Source: Reticulitermes lucifugus (lineage: Eukaryota; Arthropoda; Insecta; Blattodea; Rhinotermitidae). From it: a stretch of 23,052 nt of DNA. Under the pieces are notes generated by a model. That model was given only the letters and a program-made list of their open reading frames with translations, was not told the DNA's origin and made no database searches. The stretch lies in contig JAKCWW010009778.1 in NCBI GenBank assembly GCA_026260175.1, forward strand, positions 1-23,052. Reading direction: 5' to 3'. Shown here piece after piece: positions 9,110 through 18,721 of the stretch (its first letter is position 1; the number at the start of each line of letters is the position of its first letter). A program made the translations under genes and the position numbers.

Positions 9110-9780
9110 CATTAAAGCCCTCTTAAGACGTTTCTGGAACAGTTCAACAAGTTTTGCTATTAAGCAGGAAAACGTCTTAAAAGGGTAAGCCAGGAGATGT
9201 TATTTTGTAATTGTGTATTGAAAATGACATTCCTATTATTCTCTATAAACTCTCTATAAACCTTATATATGCCATGCCATGCCATGCCATGCTGATTCTG
9301 TGTGTGATTCAATGATTCAATACTTTGAATCATTATTTATGGAATACACAGAATCGGCATGGCAACTACATCAAAAACCAGCAAAAAACATAAAAAGCTC
9401 TTAATGCAAGGAAATCTGCACACTACAAACATGGTGTATGCTACTTAAACTATGAAACACAATGCTCAGTCTGTAAGGGAATGACTGAACCAAAGACAAA
9501 TTTTTAGGAACTGAAGAGCTTTATTTTGTCATTGTTGATCGATAACAAATTGAATGAATGGAAAGTTGTTTTAAGATTTTGTTGTGAAAACATGTTGAAT
9601 GCTTGACAAATTTGTTGGATCATGATACTTTCATGCTTCTTAATCAGGAAATCCTTTTAAGCAGGAAACATAGTAAAAGAGCAGAGTATATGTGAATCAT
9701 ATGGGGAAATTTTGGTACTAAATTATTCTCTCTTCTTAGGTGAGAAAACTTAGCAGGAACGTCTTAACAGGGTTTCACTG
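9110..9780. mobile_element. Tigger-like MITE with TA target site
   Basis: The left end is CATTAAAGCCCTCTTAAGACGT. The right end, reverse-complemented, is CAGTGAAACCCTGTTAAGACG. They match over most of about 28 bp. TA lies immediately outside both ends (9108-9109 and 9781-9782). Further copies of the subterminal motif (ttaagcaggaaa) occur at 9163-9176 and 9654-9667. It has no transposase. It starts 96 bp after the kinesin stop codon. The shared CAGTGAAACCC terminus suggests mobilisation by an element like the one at 6852 (inference). Confidence 0.75.
9271..9364. repeat. CCATG microsatellite within a near-perfect hairpin
   Basis: Four tandem copies of the pentamer gccat (9271-9290) run into the left arm 9285-9303. 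This pairs with 9346-9364 with one mismatch in 19. A second, inner stem AATGATTCAA/TTGAATCATT with a 4-base loop sits inside. It lies within the MITE at 9110-9780. Confidence 0.85.
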
Positions 9781-9838
9781 TATATTCTAATTCTAATTCT
9801 AATGCTGTATTTTTTACCATGATCATATGAACCTGATT

Positions 9839-9844
9839 AATAAA
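9839..9844 (+). promoter_or_regulatory. Candidate poly(A) signal for kinesin-13
   Basis: AATAAA with a T/GT-rich downstream element within 30-50 bp, 826 bp after the stop codon. Confidence 0.4.
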
Positions 9845-9991
9845 AGCATGTGGCAGACCATTTGTATTTGTATATTTAATTGTTGTGTTTATTTTGGAGT
9901 TTTGTGATTTTTAGTACAGTTTTTATGTGAATCTTGTAATACAATTCATACCATGTCAAGAATGATGTGGCATCCACCCCATGTTAAAACA

Positions 9992-10043
9992 TGTGACCTT
10001 GGGTTGCTGAAATGACATGTCATTTCAGCAACCCAAGGTCACA
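9992..10043. repeat. Perfect 52-bp palindrome
   Basis: Two 26-bp arms with no spacer and no mismatch (core GAAATGACATGTCATTTC). It lies 118 bp inside a Tigger-type terminus that ends at 10161. Confidence 0.95.
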
Positions 10044-10079
10044 GAATGGTTTCGGTTTTTGTTTAAAACTGTGTTGCAT

Positions 10080-10161
10080 TAAGTTTGTCAGATAATCCAG
10101 AATATTCGATTATCCGGCACCTGTTTGGTACTGTGGATCCCGGTTTAAAAGAATTCTACTG
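10080..10161 (-). mobile_element. Tigger/pogo-type terminus fragment
   Basis: Read on the minus strand it begins CAGTAGAATTCTTTTAAACC, preceded by TA, and contains GCCGGATAATCGAATATTC and GGATTATCTGACAAAC. The CAGTAGAA start and CCGGATTATC-type subterminal motifs are typical of Tigger elements (family knowledge). The other end was not found. Confidence 0.5.
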
Positions 10162-10231
10162 TACTTGTTCTGCATAACACCAAGTTTATGTTTAAGCTGT
10201 AGTGCAACATATGGTTCATGGACTCTGAAAT

Positions 10232-11345
10232 TTAATAATAGCCATTTATTATATACAGCTGATAATTTGTATTATAAGAGTCATTTGTGAACATTAGGAA
10301 TTCCTCAAAAGAATAAAAGGAGTGTGCATTTAAGTATCGTCTTAATGATGATTAAATTGGGCTTTTTTATTCATTAGACTTGTGAGTTTGCATGGTAAAG
10401 AGTTGAATATTTTGGTGCCAGCATTGTATGTGCTTTTCTGAAAACTTGAGAAGTTGGCAGTTGGTCTGTGAAAATGGTATCTATTCCTTGAATTAATGTT
10501 GTGTACAGCTGAATTTGTTTGAAATTTTTCGTGGTTATTTACAGTGGAGTTCCTTAATGGGAATACCTATTTGCCTGGAAGAGGTGTAACCTGTAATCTG
10601 TTAAACAGACCTCTACATAAATTATTGAGGTTTTGCACCCACCGTAATTCTCACAGTTTTCTTTTGTGGAATGAATGTCTTTTTTACTGTAAGATGAATT
10701 GCCCCAAAAAATTATTCCATATTTCATCACAGAGTGAAAATAGGTGAAGCAAATTGTTTTGGAAATGTCTGTGTTGAAGTGAAACAAAGACCTACTTAAG
10801 TAACATACTTCACATAATTTTTATATCATTTTTGATTAGTATGATTTCTCGAGTTCTGGTGGTTATCTGTTTGTAAACCAATTAATTTTGTATTTACATG
10901 TTTGCACATATATTTTTCATTTTAGACAGTACTTACTGGATGTGGAGGACTGTTCATTTTAAATTTTATTATCAACTCACAACACTCAGTCCAAAAAATG
11001 TGCTATATTTTTCCCCAGATATTTTATATTACAGTGTCATGTGGAACACTCCTACATGTTTTGATCCCTTATGGGATCATCATCAGGGAATCACATTAAA
11101 GTAGTGTGATTCGACAATGCATGGAATGAACAATATAAAATTTTATTATATCTTTTATTGGCAGTAAACCATTTACTCGTATGAGACAAAACTATGTTTG
11201 ACACTGAATAGAAATCAACATGTTGACTAGAAATTGTGACACTAGTGTCATCAGCGAATTTTGCTTGTTCTGATCGAGGTAGGTATTTTATGTACACGAT
11301 GAAAAGTAAGGGTCCTAGAAGAACTGGCCCTTGGGTCTTTAACAC
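10232..11345 (-). pseudogene. Non-LTR reverse transcriptase, decayed
   Basis: On the minus strand, LLGPLLFIVYIKYLP and AKFADDTSVTISS (FADD catalytic motif at 11247-11258) are followed by SVSNIVLSHTSKWFTANK, then VNTKLIGLQTDNHQN (about 10860-10895), YGIIFWGNSSYSKK (about 10695-10725), NSTVNNHEKFQTNSAVHNIN and SLRRYLNAHSFYSFEEFLM, and finally TAA at 10232-10234. These blocks are in the right order for the palm, thumb and C-terminus of a Jockey/CR1-like LINE. Several frameshifts and stops make it dead. The palm lacks its usual GVPQGS start (QGPVLL). The gap between ANK and VNTK is about 150 nt longer than expected, so something is inserted around 10920-11110. The 5' half is missing, typical of truncated LINE insertion. 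Confidence 0.85.
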
Positions 11346-11477
11346 TGCTGTTGCTGCCTGCCAATTTACCAGAGCAGATATTGTTGGTGCTGTGTGTTTG
11401 TAATATGTCCATGTTGCCATTGGGTGGCATTTAGTCTGTTAATGTTGATTTGATTATGACAGGTCGAGCTTTCGTTT

Positions 11478-11697
11478 GTAGACATATTTCTGTGTTACTT
11501 TGGATTTGGAAAGAAATATGATATTCATAAAGTTAACTCTGGCGAGTAAAGGAAAACATATCTTTGCAAATTTGGAGGTGCACTGAGGTCTGGGCTTTTG
11601 AATAAGGGCATTATTCTGCCATCGGCTAACGTATATGAATCTCATGGGGTATTGGTGAGGTCAGGTCAGGTCATTGCCAGTGGCATGGTGCTTCATT
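11478..11697 (-). repeat. SINE-like dispersed repeat, copy 1
   Basis: It matches 12652-12849 at roughly 80% or more over about 200 bp: shared blocks include GTACACTGAGGTCTGGG-type sequence, TCATGGGGTATTGGTGAGGT and ATTGCCAGTGGCATGGTG. This copy has a duplicated gtcag unit at 11661-11670. No poly(A) or coding frame is clear. Confidence 0.7.
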
Positions 11698-11699
11698 GG

Positions 11700-12477
11700 C
11701 AGAGCTGCAATAACATGATTACTGAAGCTTGTGTTTTCATACTCTTCACAAATTGAGTTCCTGCTTCATGTATGAGAATAAATGTTTTCTGTGGTTGCCA
11801 TATTGAGCTGCAGTAACATTACAGGACATATGATAATTGAATATACAACGTAAAAAATTTATTGTGACTAAATGAAAAGCATGTAATAGGATAGTGACAT
11901 TTATCTCTTAAGACTAACACGTTAAGATTCTTTGCTTGTTTCCAGGTGTTCATTGTGGCTTCTCCCAGAAATGCAGCATGTATGTAAATGAAATTCCTTT
12001 TCTTGCTACTTTCCTTAAATGCAACAAAGCAATCACTTGTCAAATTGAGTCTCAAAACACTTTCAGATTCCATAACATGAATGTTACATAGACCGTGTCA
12101 TTTACAAAGCCCCAGGAACGAAGTCTGTTGAAATAAGATGCAGACAGCAGTGTGACCATGGTATGGCCTGTATCATCAAACCCATCATTGTGGAACTACT
12201 TCACACCCCTCTGGTGGTTTGGTTGGGCCCATGTGACTCAAAAATCACAGTCAATATCCAACTGGGAAATAAAAAAGTTTGTCAACATAAGAAAGTAGAT
12301 ATTTTCTTTGTTAATGCTTGCCTGCAGTGACATGGTGGCAATGGTGAGTACTGTGTGTGATTGGGCACAAGGAGCTTGATATGTGACTGATTCTTACGGA
12401 ACAAACCCAGTCGTGCTGGTACTGTTTGTTCAGGTGCAATACATTTTCGAAATTGTATATTGAATTATGAAACACAC
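11700..12477. other. Unassigned stretch
   Basis: No gene or element was recognised on either strand. Confidence 0.4.
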
Positions 12478-12487
12478 TGTATTATGC

Positions 12488-12900
12488 GCAATTTCAGGCT
12501 TCCGCCACGGTGTAAATGAGATCTTTACTCTTCTGGGATGTTATGCAGTGTAGATTGGTAGTTAGTTACCGCTGTTTTGGGGCAACCTATCAGTCCCATC
12601 TTAAAGGGTCAGGCAATCCAACTTTCTTTCTTTCCTTTCCTTTCCTTAAGGCACATTTCTGTGTTAGGTTGGATTTGGGGAGAAATATGGTATTCATAAA
12701 GTGAACTGTGGAAAACATGGCTTAACATGTTTGGAGGTACACTGAGGTCTGGGCTTTTGATTAAGGCCATTATTCTGCAGTCTGTTAATGTATATGAGTC
12801 TCATGGGGTATTGGTGAGGTTAGGTCATTGCCAGTGGCATGGTGTTTCATTACCAATCTACGCTGTATAACGTCCCAGAGGAGCGAAGAAGATGTCACTC
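12488..12900 (+). mobile_element. Foldback MITE, copy B, interrupted
   Basis: The left arm runs from 12488 (ATTTCAGGCTTCCGCC, GAGATCTTTACTCTTCTGGG) to the family centre CAGTCCCATCTTAAAGGGTC at about 12610. The right arm resumes at about 12850 (TACCAATCTACGCTGTATAA) and ends near 12900. The flanking 10-mers TGTATTATGC (12478-12487) and CGTATTATTT (12901-12910) agree at 7 positions. The intervening sequence of about 235 bp is a SINE-like repeat with a pyrimidine tract. Confidence 0.75.
12615..12849 (-). mobile_element. SINE-like repeat, copy 2, nested in MITE B
   Basis: The right boundary coincides exactly with where MITE B resumes (…TTTCAT|TACCAATC). Homology to copy 1 covers 12652-12849. The left side, 12625-12648, is a TTTC/TTTCC tract. 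On the minus strand this would be a GAAAG-type 3' tail, as many SINEs have. No tRNA-like A or B box was recognised, so 'SINE-like' rests on size, tail and insertion style. Confidence 0.6.
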
Positions 12901-13431
12901 CGTATTATTTGCGTGTGTTTTGTTGTTGCTTCTTACGAGAGCAGTTATAATGCACAGTGTTCTGTCCTGACATAATGGCATACCAGTTGCAGGTGTTCAC
13001 AAAAATGTTGCTTGTAGAGGGCTAAGAAGACAGAAAGGCCCCAGTCCTTCCTGGCATAACTGTTGGTACATACAGATGTTGGGCAAAATGTGTGCCAAAT
13101 TTCAGGATGTTATTGTATAAGGCACTTCGAGTGAAAAATGCTGTATCACAATGTGTCTGATAATTGACCATTACATCACTATGAGCATTTTAATTTTTCC
13201 AGGTACTGTATGGTATCAGTTCTTATGAGCCAGCTTCATGTTTACTCCCACTGCTGGTAAACATCACTCTCTCATACTCCCAACTGCTCCTGTATGGTCT
13301 TTGTAAGTTTGACACTTGCAGTTCAGTTAACAACATGTCAGGCATGTTGTCCAACAGTAACAGAAATACTTAATTGCCATTATCCTAATTGCTGGATTGG
13401 TCAATTTGGTCGACAAGCCTGTCCTATGAAG

Positions 13432-14321
13432 CAGGCACGCACCCAGAATATTACACTGGGGGAAGGAAGGCTGACCCCTGAGGCTGTGTATAATTTATGT
13501 TTGATTTAAAAAAAATATGTTATAAAAAATAAAAATTATGTCATAAATATAACTATAACATAACATTGTCTGCAACTGCATTTATGTACATAGAACTACA
13601 TGTTCCATGACTCACCTAATTTAAATCACAAGGTCTAATCTTGGTTCTTTTTTTGAGTTCCGCTGAGACTTCTTTTGGTCTGACATAAGTTTCCCTATGG
13701 ATATTGTGAAGGGCCAGTCCATTCGGTTGATCTTGTTCAGTTGCGTTTCACAGGCATGTTTTTATTTGCTGTATTTTATAAAACGAGCTGTCGATGGTAC
13801 TTGTCGTTAGTGGTAGGGACGCAAATATTTTTAGCAGGATGAAAATATTTGGATACAAATTTTTATTACATTGATCAACGGCATCAATCACCGTTCCTGG
13901 TGGAATTTTTGACACTGTTTCAGTGCTGTAATGCTGGTGCCACATTTTTAGTTTCCCCTCAGAAATGACATAATTGCACTCAGGAAGATTTGTATTATAA
14001 AATCTTGCAAGCTACAGAAAACTGTACTTGAAACTTGACCAGGTCTCTTCCAGAAGGCAATGGTGAGGAAAAGGAATCATTGATCTCTTGATCTTAATCA
14101 ATTTTTCATTTAATTGGCTTATGATGTCATTGAATGGTATGAAAGTAGATGTGCAGTAGTATTCTTCCACAGACTGGGCTGGCCAATTTCAGTGGCTGAT
14201 TTTAGCTGAAGGGTAAATCATGTAAAATGTTTGATATCGTGGCTACGAAATCTGGTTTTTACATTTTGATTTCAGTGGGGGCTGCAGTTTGGCAGCTTCC
14301 CCCCCTTTTGGAGTGCACCTA
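13432..14321 (-). mobile_element. hAT element with 8-bp target duplication
   Basis: Flanked by CTATGAAG (13424-13431) and CTATGAGG (14322-14329), 7 of 8 identical, the duplication size of hAT elements. The ends are CAGGCACGCACCCAGAATA and, reverse-complemented, TAGGTGCACTCCAAAAGG, with G/C-rich subterminal runs. It carries a transposase C-terminus on the minus strand. At 890 bp it has lost most of the roughly 600-residue coding region. It is inserted in a mariner-like transposase, so it is younger than that element. Confidence 0.85.
13616..14195 (-). pseudogene. hAT transposase C-terminus with dimerisation region
   Basis: The minus strand reads EEYYCTSTFIPFNDIISQL, MIPFPHHC, EGKLKMWHQHYSTE, then NLYPNIFILLKIFASLPLT, TSTIDSSFYKIQQIKTCL, an in-frame TGA at 13748-13750, and NGLALHNIHRETYVRPKEV to TAG at 13616-13618. 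The block YPN...LLKI...LPLTTSTIDSSF...IKT.L...NGLAL.NIHRE is the hAT C-terminal dimerisation domain (Dimer_Tnp_hAT), and YY..S.FIPF...ISQL is typical of ZMYM1-like hAT proteins. Two stops (13748 and one near 14010) make it dead. The catalytic core is absent. Confidence 0.88.
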
Positions 14322-14719
14322 CTATGAGGTCTCACACCCCTTGGCTACTACTTGTGGGGGTAGCACATGAAGGACATGATCTACCAGCAAAGATCAAAGT
14401 CTGGGTCAGGAAAAGAATTATTGCAGCAACTCGTAGAGCCCCTGACTGCATAAGGGAAAGTGGTGAAATTATCTGAAAGGCAACAGGGTCATAGCTGATA
14501 CCTTTCCTTTCTTGTATTATCTGTCGCATGACATTTTAATGTTGTATAGTATAATAGAACATGCACTGTCTAGTTTTCAGTTACAGCCATATACATGCAT
14601 GAATGTGCTTGTGGTGGCATAATGGTTGACCATTGGACATATGGTGATACATCATTTTTTACTCAAAATGACTCATAAGAGCCTGAAGTATGGCACACAT
14701 TTTGTGGAGCACTCTGTAT

Positions 14720-16460
14720 GCAGAACATGTCTTTAATCTGTGGTCTCAGCATGGCAGCTGACCCAGGAACTTTTTGATGTACACAGGCTTTGTGTGCAAT
14801 AGTGCTTCTGTGGTGGCTATCTTGCTGAGACGGAAGATTGAAGATATAGTGTACACAACATATTCCCGAGAACATATATTGAAACTAAATTATATTCATT
14901 ATTTGGGTTGCTACTGGGCTAGTAAGGAGTGGTAAGGAAGGGTTGAAGATGTTTTCTAACATGTTTGTATTGGAGGTGTAAAAATTGAACGTGTGCAGTA
15001 GAGGAAAATATTGGACTGTATTCACTTCAGTAATATATTCCCCCCCCCCAAGAAGACTCATTCACAAGTTCTGCTATGATGGTGTAGTAATACTGGTGAA
15101 ACATGGCAATAAGTTGCAAATATAGATTATCTGTGGATTACACATAACTACCTAACCGAAATCCATTGTTACGTAAATACTCATACCTCGTGAAATGAAT
15201 TGAATATGGACTGCTTGCCATTCTGCTGTTATTTATTCTGTGCATCAGGTTCTTTTAACAGAAGCACCCTGTGAATTCAGGTATGTTAGGAACATAATCA
15301 CTGTTCAGTTATCTGTAGTACCTGCACAGTATGAATATAGTATGACATTGCTACCATATGTAAATACAATTTACATAAAGGTTTCAGGACTGATTTTTCA
15401 TGTAACATGTTTGTGTATGACATGAAGGTAGCTGCCTAGTTCGTGATTTTGCTATCATTAAACGAAGAAGTTGCTTTCATTTTGTTTCCAATAACTGATG
15501 GCCAATGAGTACAGCTTTAAGAGCCACACTCGGAAAGACACGTGTCAACATGACAGTCCACAAAACAAAGTACTTTGCTTTCCTGTTGTTATAACTCTGG
15601 ACCAGTAAGTTACTGGCTGAGTGGAAGTTAAAAGCAAGTTCATGACAAAGATACAAGTGTTTACAAAAATGAGATCCTACTTATACAGCTATCATATTGG
15701 CTAGTAAATAGTCATTTTCAAGTCAACTGTAAATTTAATATTTCTGAGTGAGATTGGAGGTTCTCACAGCAGTAGGTGCCCAGTTACAGTCTTGGATGTG
15801 ATGCCATGTGCTTTGGTAAATGACTACCAACCTTTTGGATGAATTTGCCAATCGGCTGCCTCCATCTTGAAGGTAGAAGATGGAGGTCCCTATGAAACTA
15901 CAGTGTTGCATCCTAGAAGACCATGATCATGCTGTGTGTTAGTTAAAACATAAACAGATTTATAAAACTGAATCTCAGTATGAACTGGACCATATTTTTG
16001 TGTCATTACCATAAATTAGCACAAAATTCAATGTTTTTGGCTGCTGACCCATTCTGTCCAAATTGAAATTAACACAAAACTTGATTATGCTTTTGATGTG
16101 AAATTGTAGCCATTGCTACATTTGGATGGTTCTATGACGAAACATGGATGGGTGCATTGTTGAGAAAATTGTCTAATGAAGTCGTGTGTCAGTGCACTGT
16201 TTAATGATTTCCATTGGAAGACACTATCAACCACCAGATTTTAAAGTTTTTCAATTTTGATGAACAGTAAAAATTATTGCACTGTTTTGTCTATACAAAC
16301 TGTGATCGAAATACAAAACTTGACTATAGTGAAACTCCATCTGAATTTTTTGTGAGGGTGTGCCATAATTGGAGAGAGATGTACGTTGTTATTACAGTGT
16401 TAACAAGGTTCTGTCTTCAAAATATGTCAAGTATTCATATGACAGTAGGAAATCCAAACA
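14720..16460. other. Unassigned stretch
   Basis: No gene was recognised. A run of 10-11 C lies at about 15039-15050. Bases 15866-15940 resemble 18722-18815 and are listed separately. Confidence 0.4.
15866..15940 (+). repeat. Dispersed repeat fragment, related to 18722-18815
   Basis: The shared order is GATGGAGG, then (t)acaaAACTACA(c/g)TGTT, then CCT(g)aGAAGACCA, then GATCATG-like sequence. Similarity is about 70% by eye over 60 bp. It resembles repeat tails common in arthropod genomes, but the family is not identified. Confidence 0.4.
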
Positions 16461-16470
16461 TGCTGTGTTC
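16461..16470. repeat. Target duplication of MITE copy C, left
   Basis: TGCTGTGTTC, identical to 16668-16677. Confidence 0.85.
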
Positions 16471-16667
16471 GTGATTTCAGGCTTCCACCGCAATGTTGAT
16501 GAGATCAGCGCTCTTCTGGGGTATTACACGGCATCGAATGATAATCCTTGCCCGACGTTTTTCTTGGACTTCTTGACCCTTGAAGATGGGACCGATATGT
16601 TGTCCCAAAACGTCGGTAAAGGATTACCATTCGACGCTGCGTAATAACCCGAAGAGCGCAGATCTTG
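16471..16667 (+). mobile_element. Foldback MITE, copy C, perfect 10-bp target duplication
   Basis: The left arm GTGATTTCAGGCTTCCACC...GATCAGCGCTCTTCTGGGG and right arm ...CCCGAAGAGCGCAGATCTTG pair over about 55 bp. A second pairing (CCCGACGTTTTTCTTGGAC with GTCCCAAAACGTCGG) closes most of the interior around the centre TTGACCCTTGAAGATGGGAC. TGCTGTGTTC occurs exactly on both sides (16461-16470 and 16668-16677). It is the youngest-looking of the three copies. Confidence 0.85.
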
Positions 16668-16677
16668 TGCTGTGTTC
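16668..16677. repeat. Target duplication of MITE copy C, right
   Basis: TGCTGTGTTC, identical to 16461-16470. Confidence 0.85.
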
Positions 16678-16859
16678 ATGCTTCAGTAAGAACCATCTGC
16701 TCTACAATCAGTCTGCTTCTTGAATTCCCATGAGGTGTTAAGTAGAACAGCTGGCTGGGGCCGGCCATGTGACATAACACAGGAGCGAGACAGTTATTTG
16801 AGAATTTCAGAAAAATCACATACTTTGTTATTCCTTCATGATTACTCATAACATATGTT

Positions 16860-17560
16860 TTTTATGCATTGTACGGGCTTTCAGGGTTGGGCCGTATAGG
16901 GGAATGAAGATTTCATGACATTTCAGCAAACACTGTAGTTGCCGTTGTCAGGGTGCCCTTATATAGGCCTGGCAGTGTGCTTTGTGTGGGATGGTGACAG
17001 CCCAGTTGGTGAAGGAGCAGACTGTGGTGTAGGCAGTAGGGTTAAATATGTGTTTGTTTCATCCTTGTAATGCAGTGTCTGACAACATTATTCACAGATA
17101 TTTGTATGTTTTGTAAAGGTTGGTATTAAGCGGTGAAACATTGAAATGATGGTTTGCCATGCAGGAGATAACATTGAACACACATGGCTTTTCTTCCGTG
17201 AGATTGCCTAGACGAGGTATTGTGTACTGTCAAGGATGTCTTTGGCAGTGTGTTCCTTTTGATTTTTAAAGACCCCACAGGTTTGAGCCCTTAGGTGACC
17301 ATCAGGAGTTTCCTGTAATGTATATGTGCAAAAGTAATCTTGTATCACATGTGTTACAACATCAAAAAGAAAGACTGCTGTAATGTGAAGGCCATTTTGC
17401 CATTGTCTTTCAGTGTATCCATACTTACTGCCATAGTGTTTGCTACATTTACAGCATCCTTTGGTTTGTCCCAGACAGGCTATAGAGTCAGCAGAGTAAG
17501 CTCTTACCATAGAGGTTTTGTGAATGCTGTAGTCACTGTTAATGGTGCAGCAGTCACTTC
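16860..17560 (-). repeat. Possible dispersed repeat with open frame
   Basis: The minus strand has an open frame of 100 codons (17208-17510, MVRAYSADSIACLGQTKGCC..., with GYTERQWQNGLHITAV) followed by a non-coding tail containing GACAACGGCAACTACAGTG (about 16932-16956). That is a phrase typical of arthropod repeat tails of the 'spread, then gaaa-cgtc' kind. The protein is not recognised. It may be part of an old retroelement; function unknown. Confidence 0.3.
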
Positions 17561-18721
17561 ACTGCAGTTTGATTGACTGAGTGATTAGTCATAACCACTT
17601 TGGTATGAATTGTCATTAGTACGTACTCATATTTACCACTGAATGCTACTGAGTCTGGTTCATGTCTTCACAAGCTCTTCTGTCTCTTCCCATGAATTTT
17701 GTTGCTTTCCAAGAATTTTCCTCCTTTTCAGAACTGATCTGAGGTTCTCACAGCCCTTGGCTATCGAGATTAAAGGCTTCTGTGTAGTTAACAGATAGGG
17801 ACCTGTCTTTGGAGGAACCTGCTGCCTCCATCTCCAGGGCAGAAGTGAGTTGGGAAATGGGCAGTTCATGTAAGAGGTGAGGGTAATTAGGTCACAGAGA
17901 CCAGGAAGATCGACCAGTCAGAGCCTGGGATGGCGCTGTAGACAGGCAAGTGGAAAATGGAGGCCACTAAGAAAAAGGTCCTAATGTCTTACCACAAGCA
18001 AGTCAATTACTGTGACAGTCACAACATTTTAAGCCTTTGTTTAAATTAATTTCACATATAATACATAAATTTATCTTGTGTAAGAAAAAAGCAGATTAAA
18101 GAGAGTGGTCTAACATTTAATATTGGGTTTTCAGATATCTACTATAAGTATGGCATACTGCAAGACTTGGTGAAGGGATTTTGTTGAGTTTCAATGCTGA
18201 GAATACATTTCTTGTTTTTTTGCTGTATGACGGCACAAAACTTACACTGTGAATCTAGGAGCAGCCTAGTATGTAAAACGGAACACTGACAGTACAAGGT
18301 TCTACAAATACCTTATTCTTAGAACTTCTTGTATTTGGCACTTAATTATGTTCCAGTTTCATAAATGAAATGCTCGTTTGAGTTGAGGGTGTTCTGTGCA
18401 CCAAAACAATATGGAGGTATCAACACATCACACATTTTATGTAATTTGAAGCTCTGTGAGTATTGGACAATTTTGCAATTTGATAATGAGGTTTTCTGTC
18501 TCAAATGCATTGCCTACAAATTTATGACATAGTTGTAATGTATACAAATTATTGAAAGTTGTGTGTACAATAAATTGTCAAAACTGTGAAGTTTATATTA
18601 AGGGAGGGGATGATGTCCATAGGTGAGATTTGAGATCTTTATGGTGGTGAAAAGTAAGAATGTGGTCTTGTGGATTATGATACTTTGCACTTTCTTAGGA
18701 ACCTTCACCTCCAGTATAATG

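Larger units (their letters stand above)
9014..9844 (+). other. Probable kinesin 3'UTR region
   Basis: After the stop at 9013 there is an ATTAAA at 9111-9116, made by a transposon terminus, and a canonical AATAAA at 9839-9844 followed by a GT-rich stretch (gtatttgtatatttaattgttgtgttt), the best poly(A) site seen. Using the latter, the 3'UTR would include the whole 671-bp MITE. Another AATAAA lies at 10312. The true site cannot be decided from sequence. Confidence 0.45.
13290..14540 (+). pseudogene. Tc1/mariner-like transposase remnant split by a hAT element
   Basis: Before the hAT insertion the + strand reads TVTEILNCHYPNCWIGQFGR. After it (from 14322) it reads LTPLGYYLWG, HMKDMIYQQ, then RIIAATRRAPDCIRES and KATGS. 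This is the pattern around the last catalytic residues of IS630/Tc1/mariner-type transposases (FPNRWIGRGGP...WPPRSPDLTPLDFFLWG...KD.VY...RI). The two halves are contiguous in the family alignment once the hAT element and one copy of its 8-bp duplication are ignored. Stops and frameshifts are present. Sequence near 14697-14718 (gtggagcactctgtatg) could be the element's 3' terminus (GGACACCCTGTAT type). The 5' end and first Asp were not found. Confidence 0.65.

Noticed and set aside
6852-9780. One single 2.9-kb Tigger element from 6852 to 9780
   Set aside because: A bona fide host exon (8862-9013) lies inside, and the right end pairs better with 9110, with its own TA.
9783-9804. TTCTAA repeats as possible telomere-like sequence
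   Set aside because: The unit is not the insect TTAGG repeat and only three copies occur.
11454-11645. 63-codon minus-strand frame (QKPRPQCTSK...)
   Set aside because: Falls inside a repeat also found at 12652-12849, where the frame is broken; taken as repeat, not gene.
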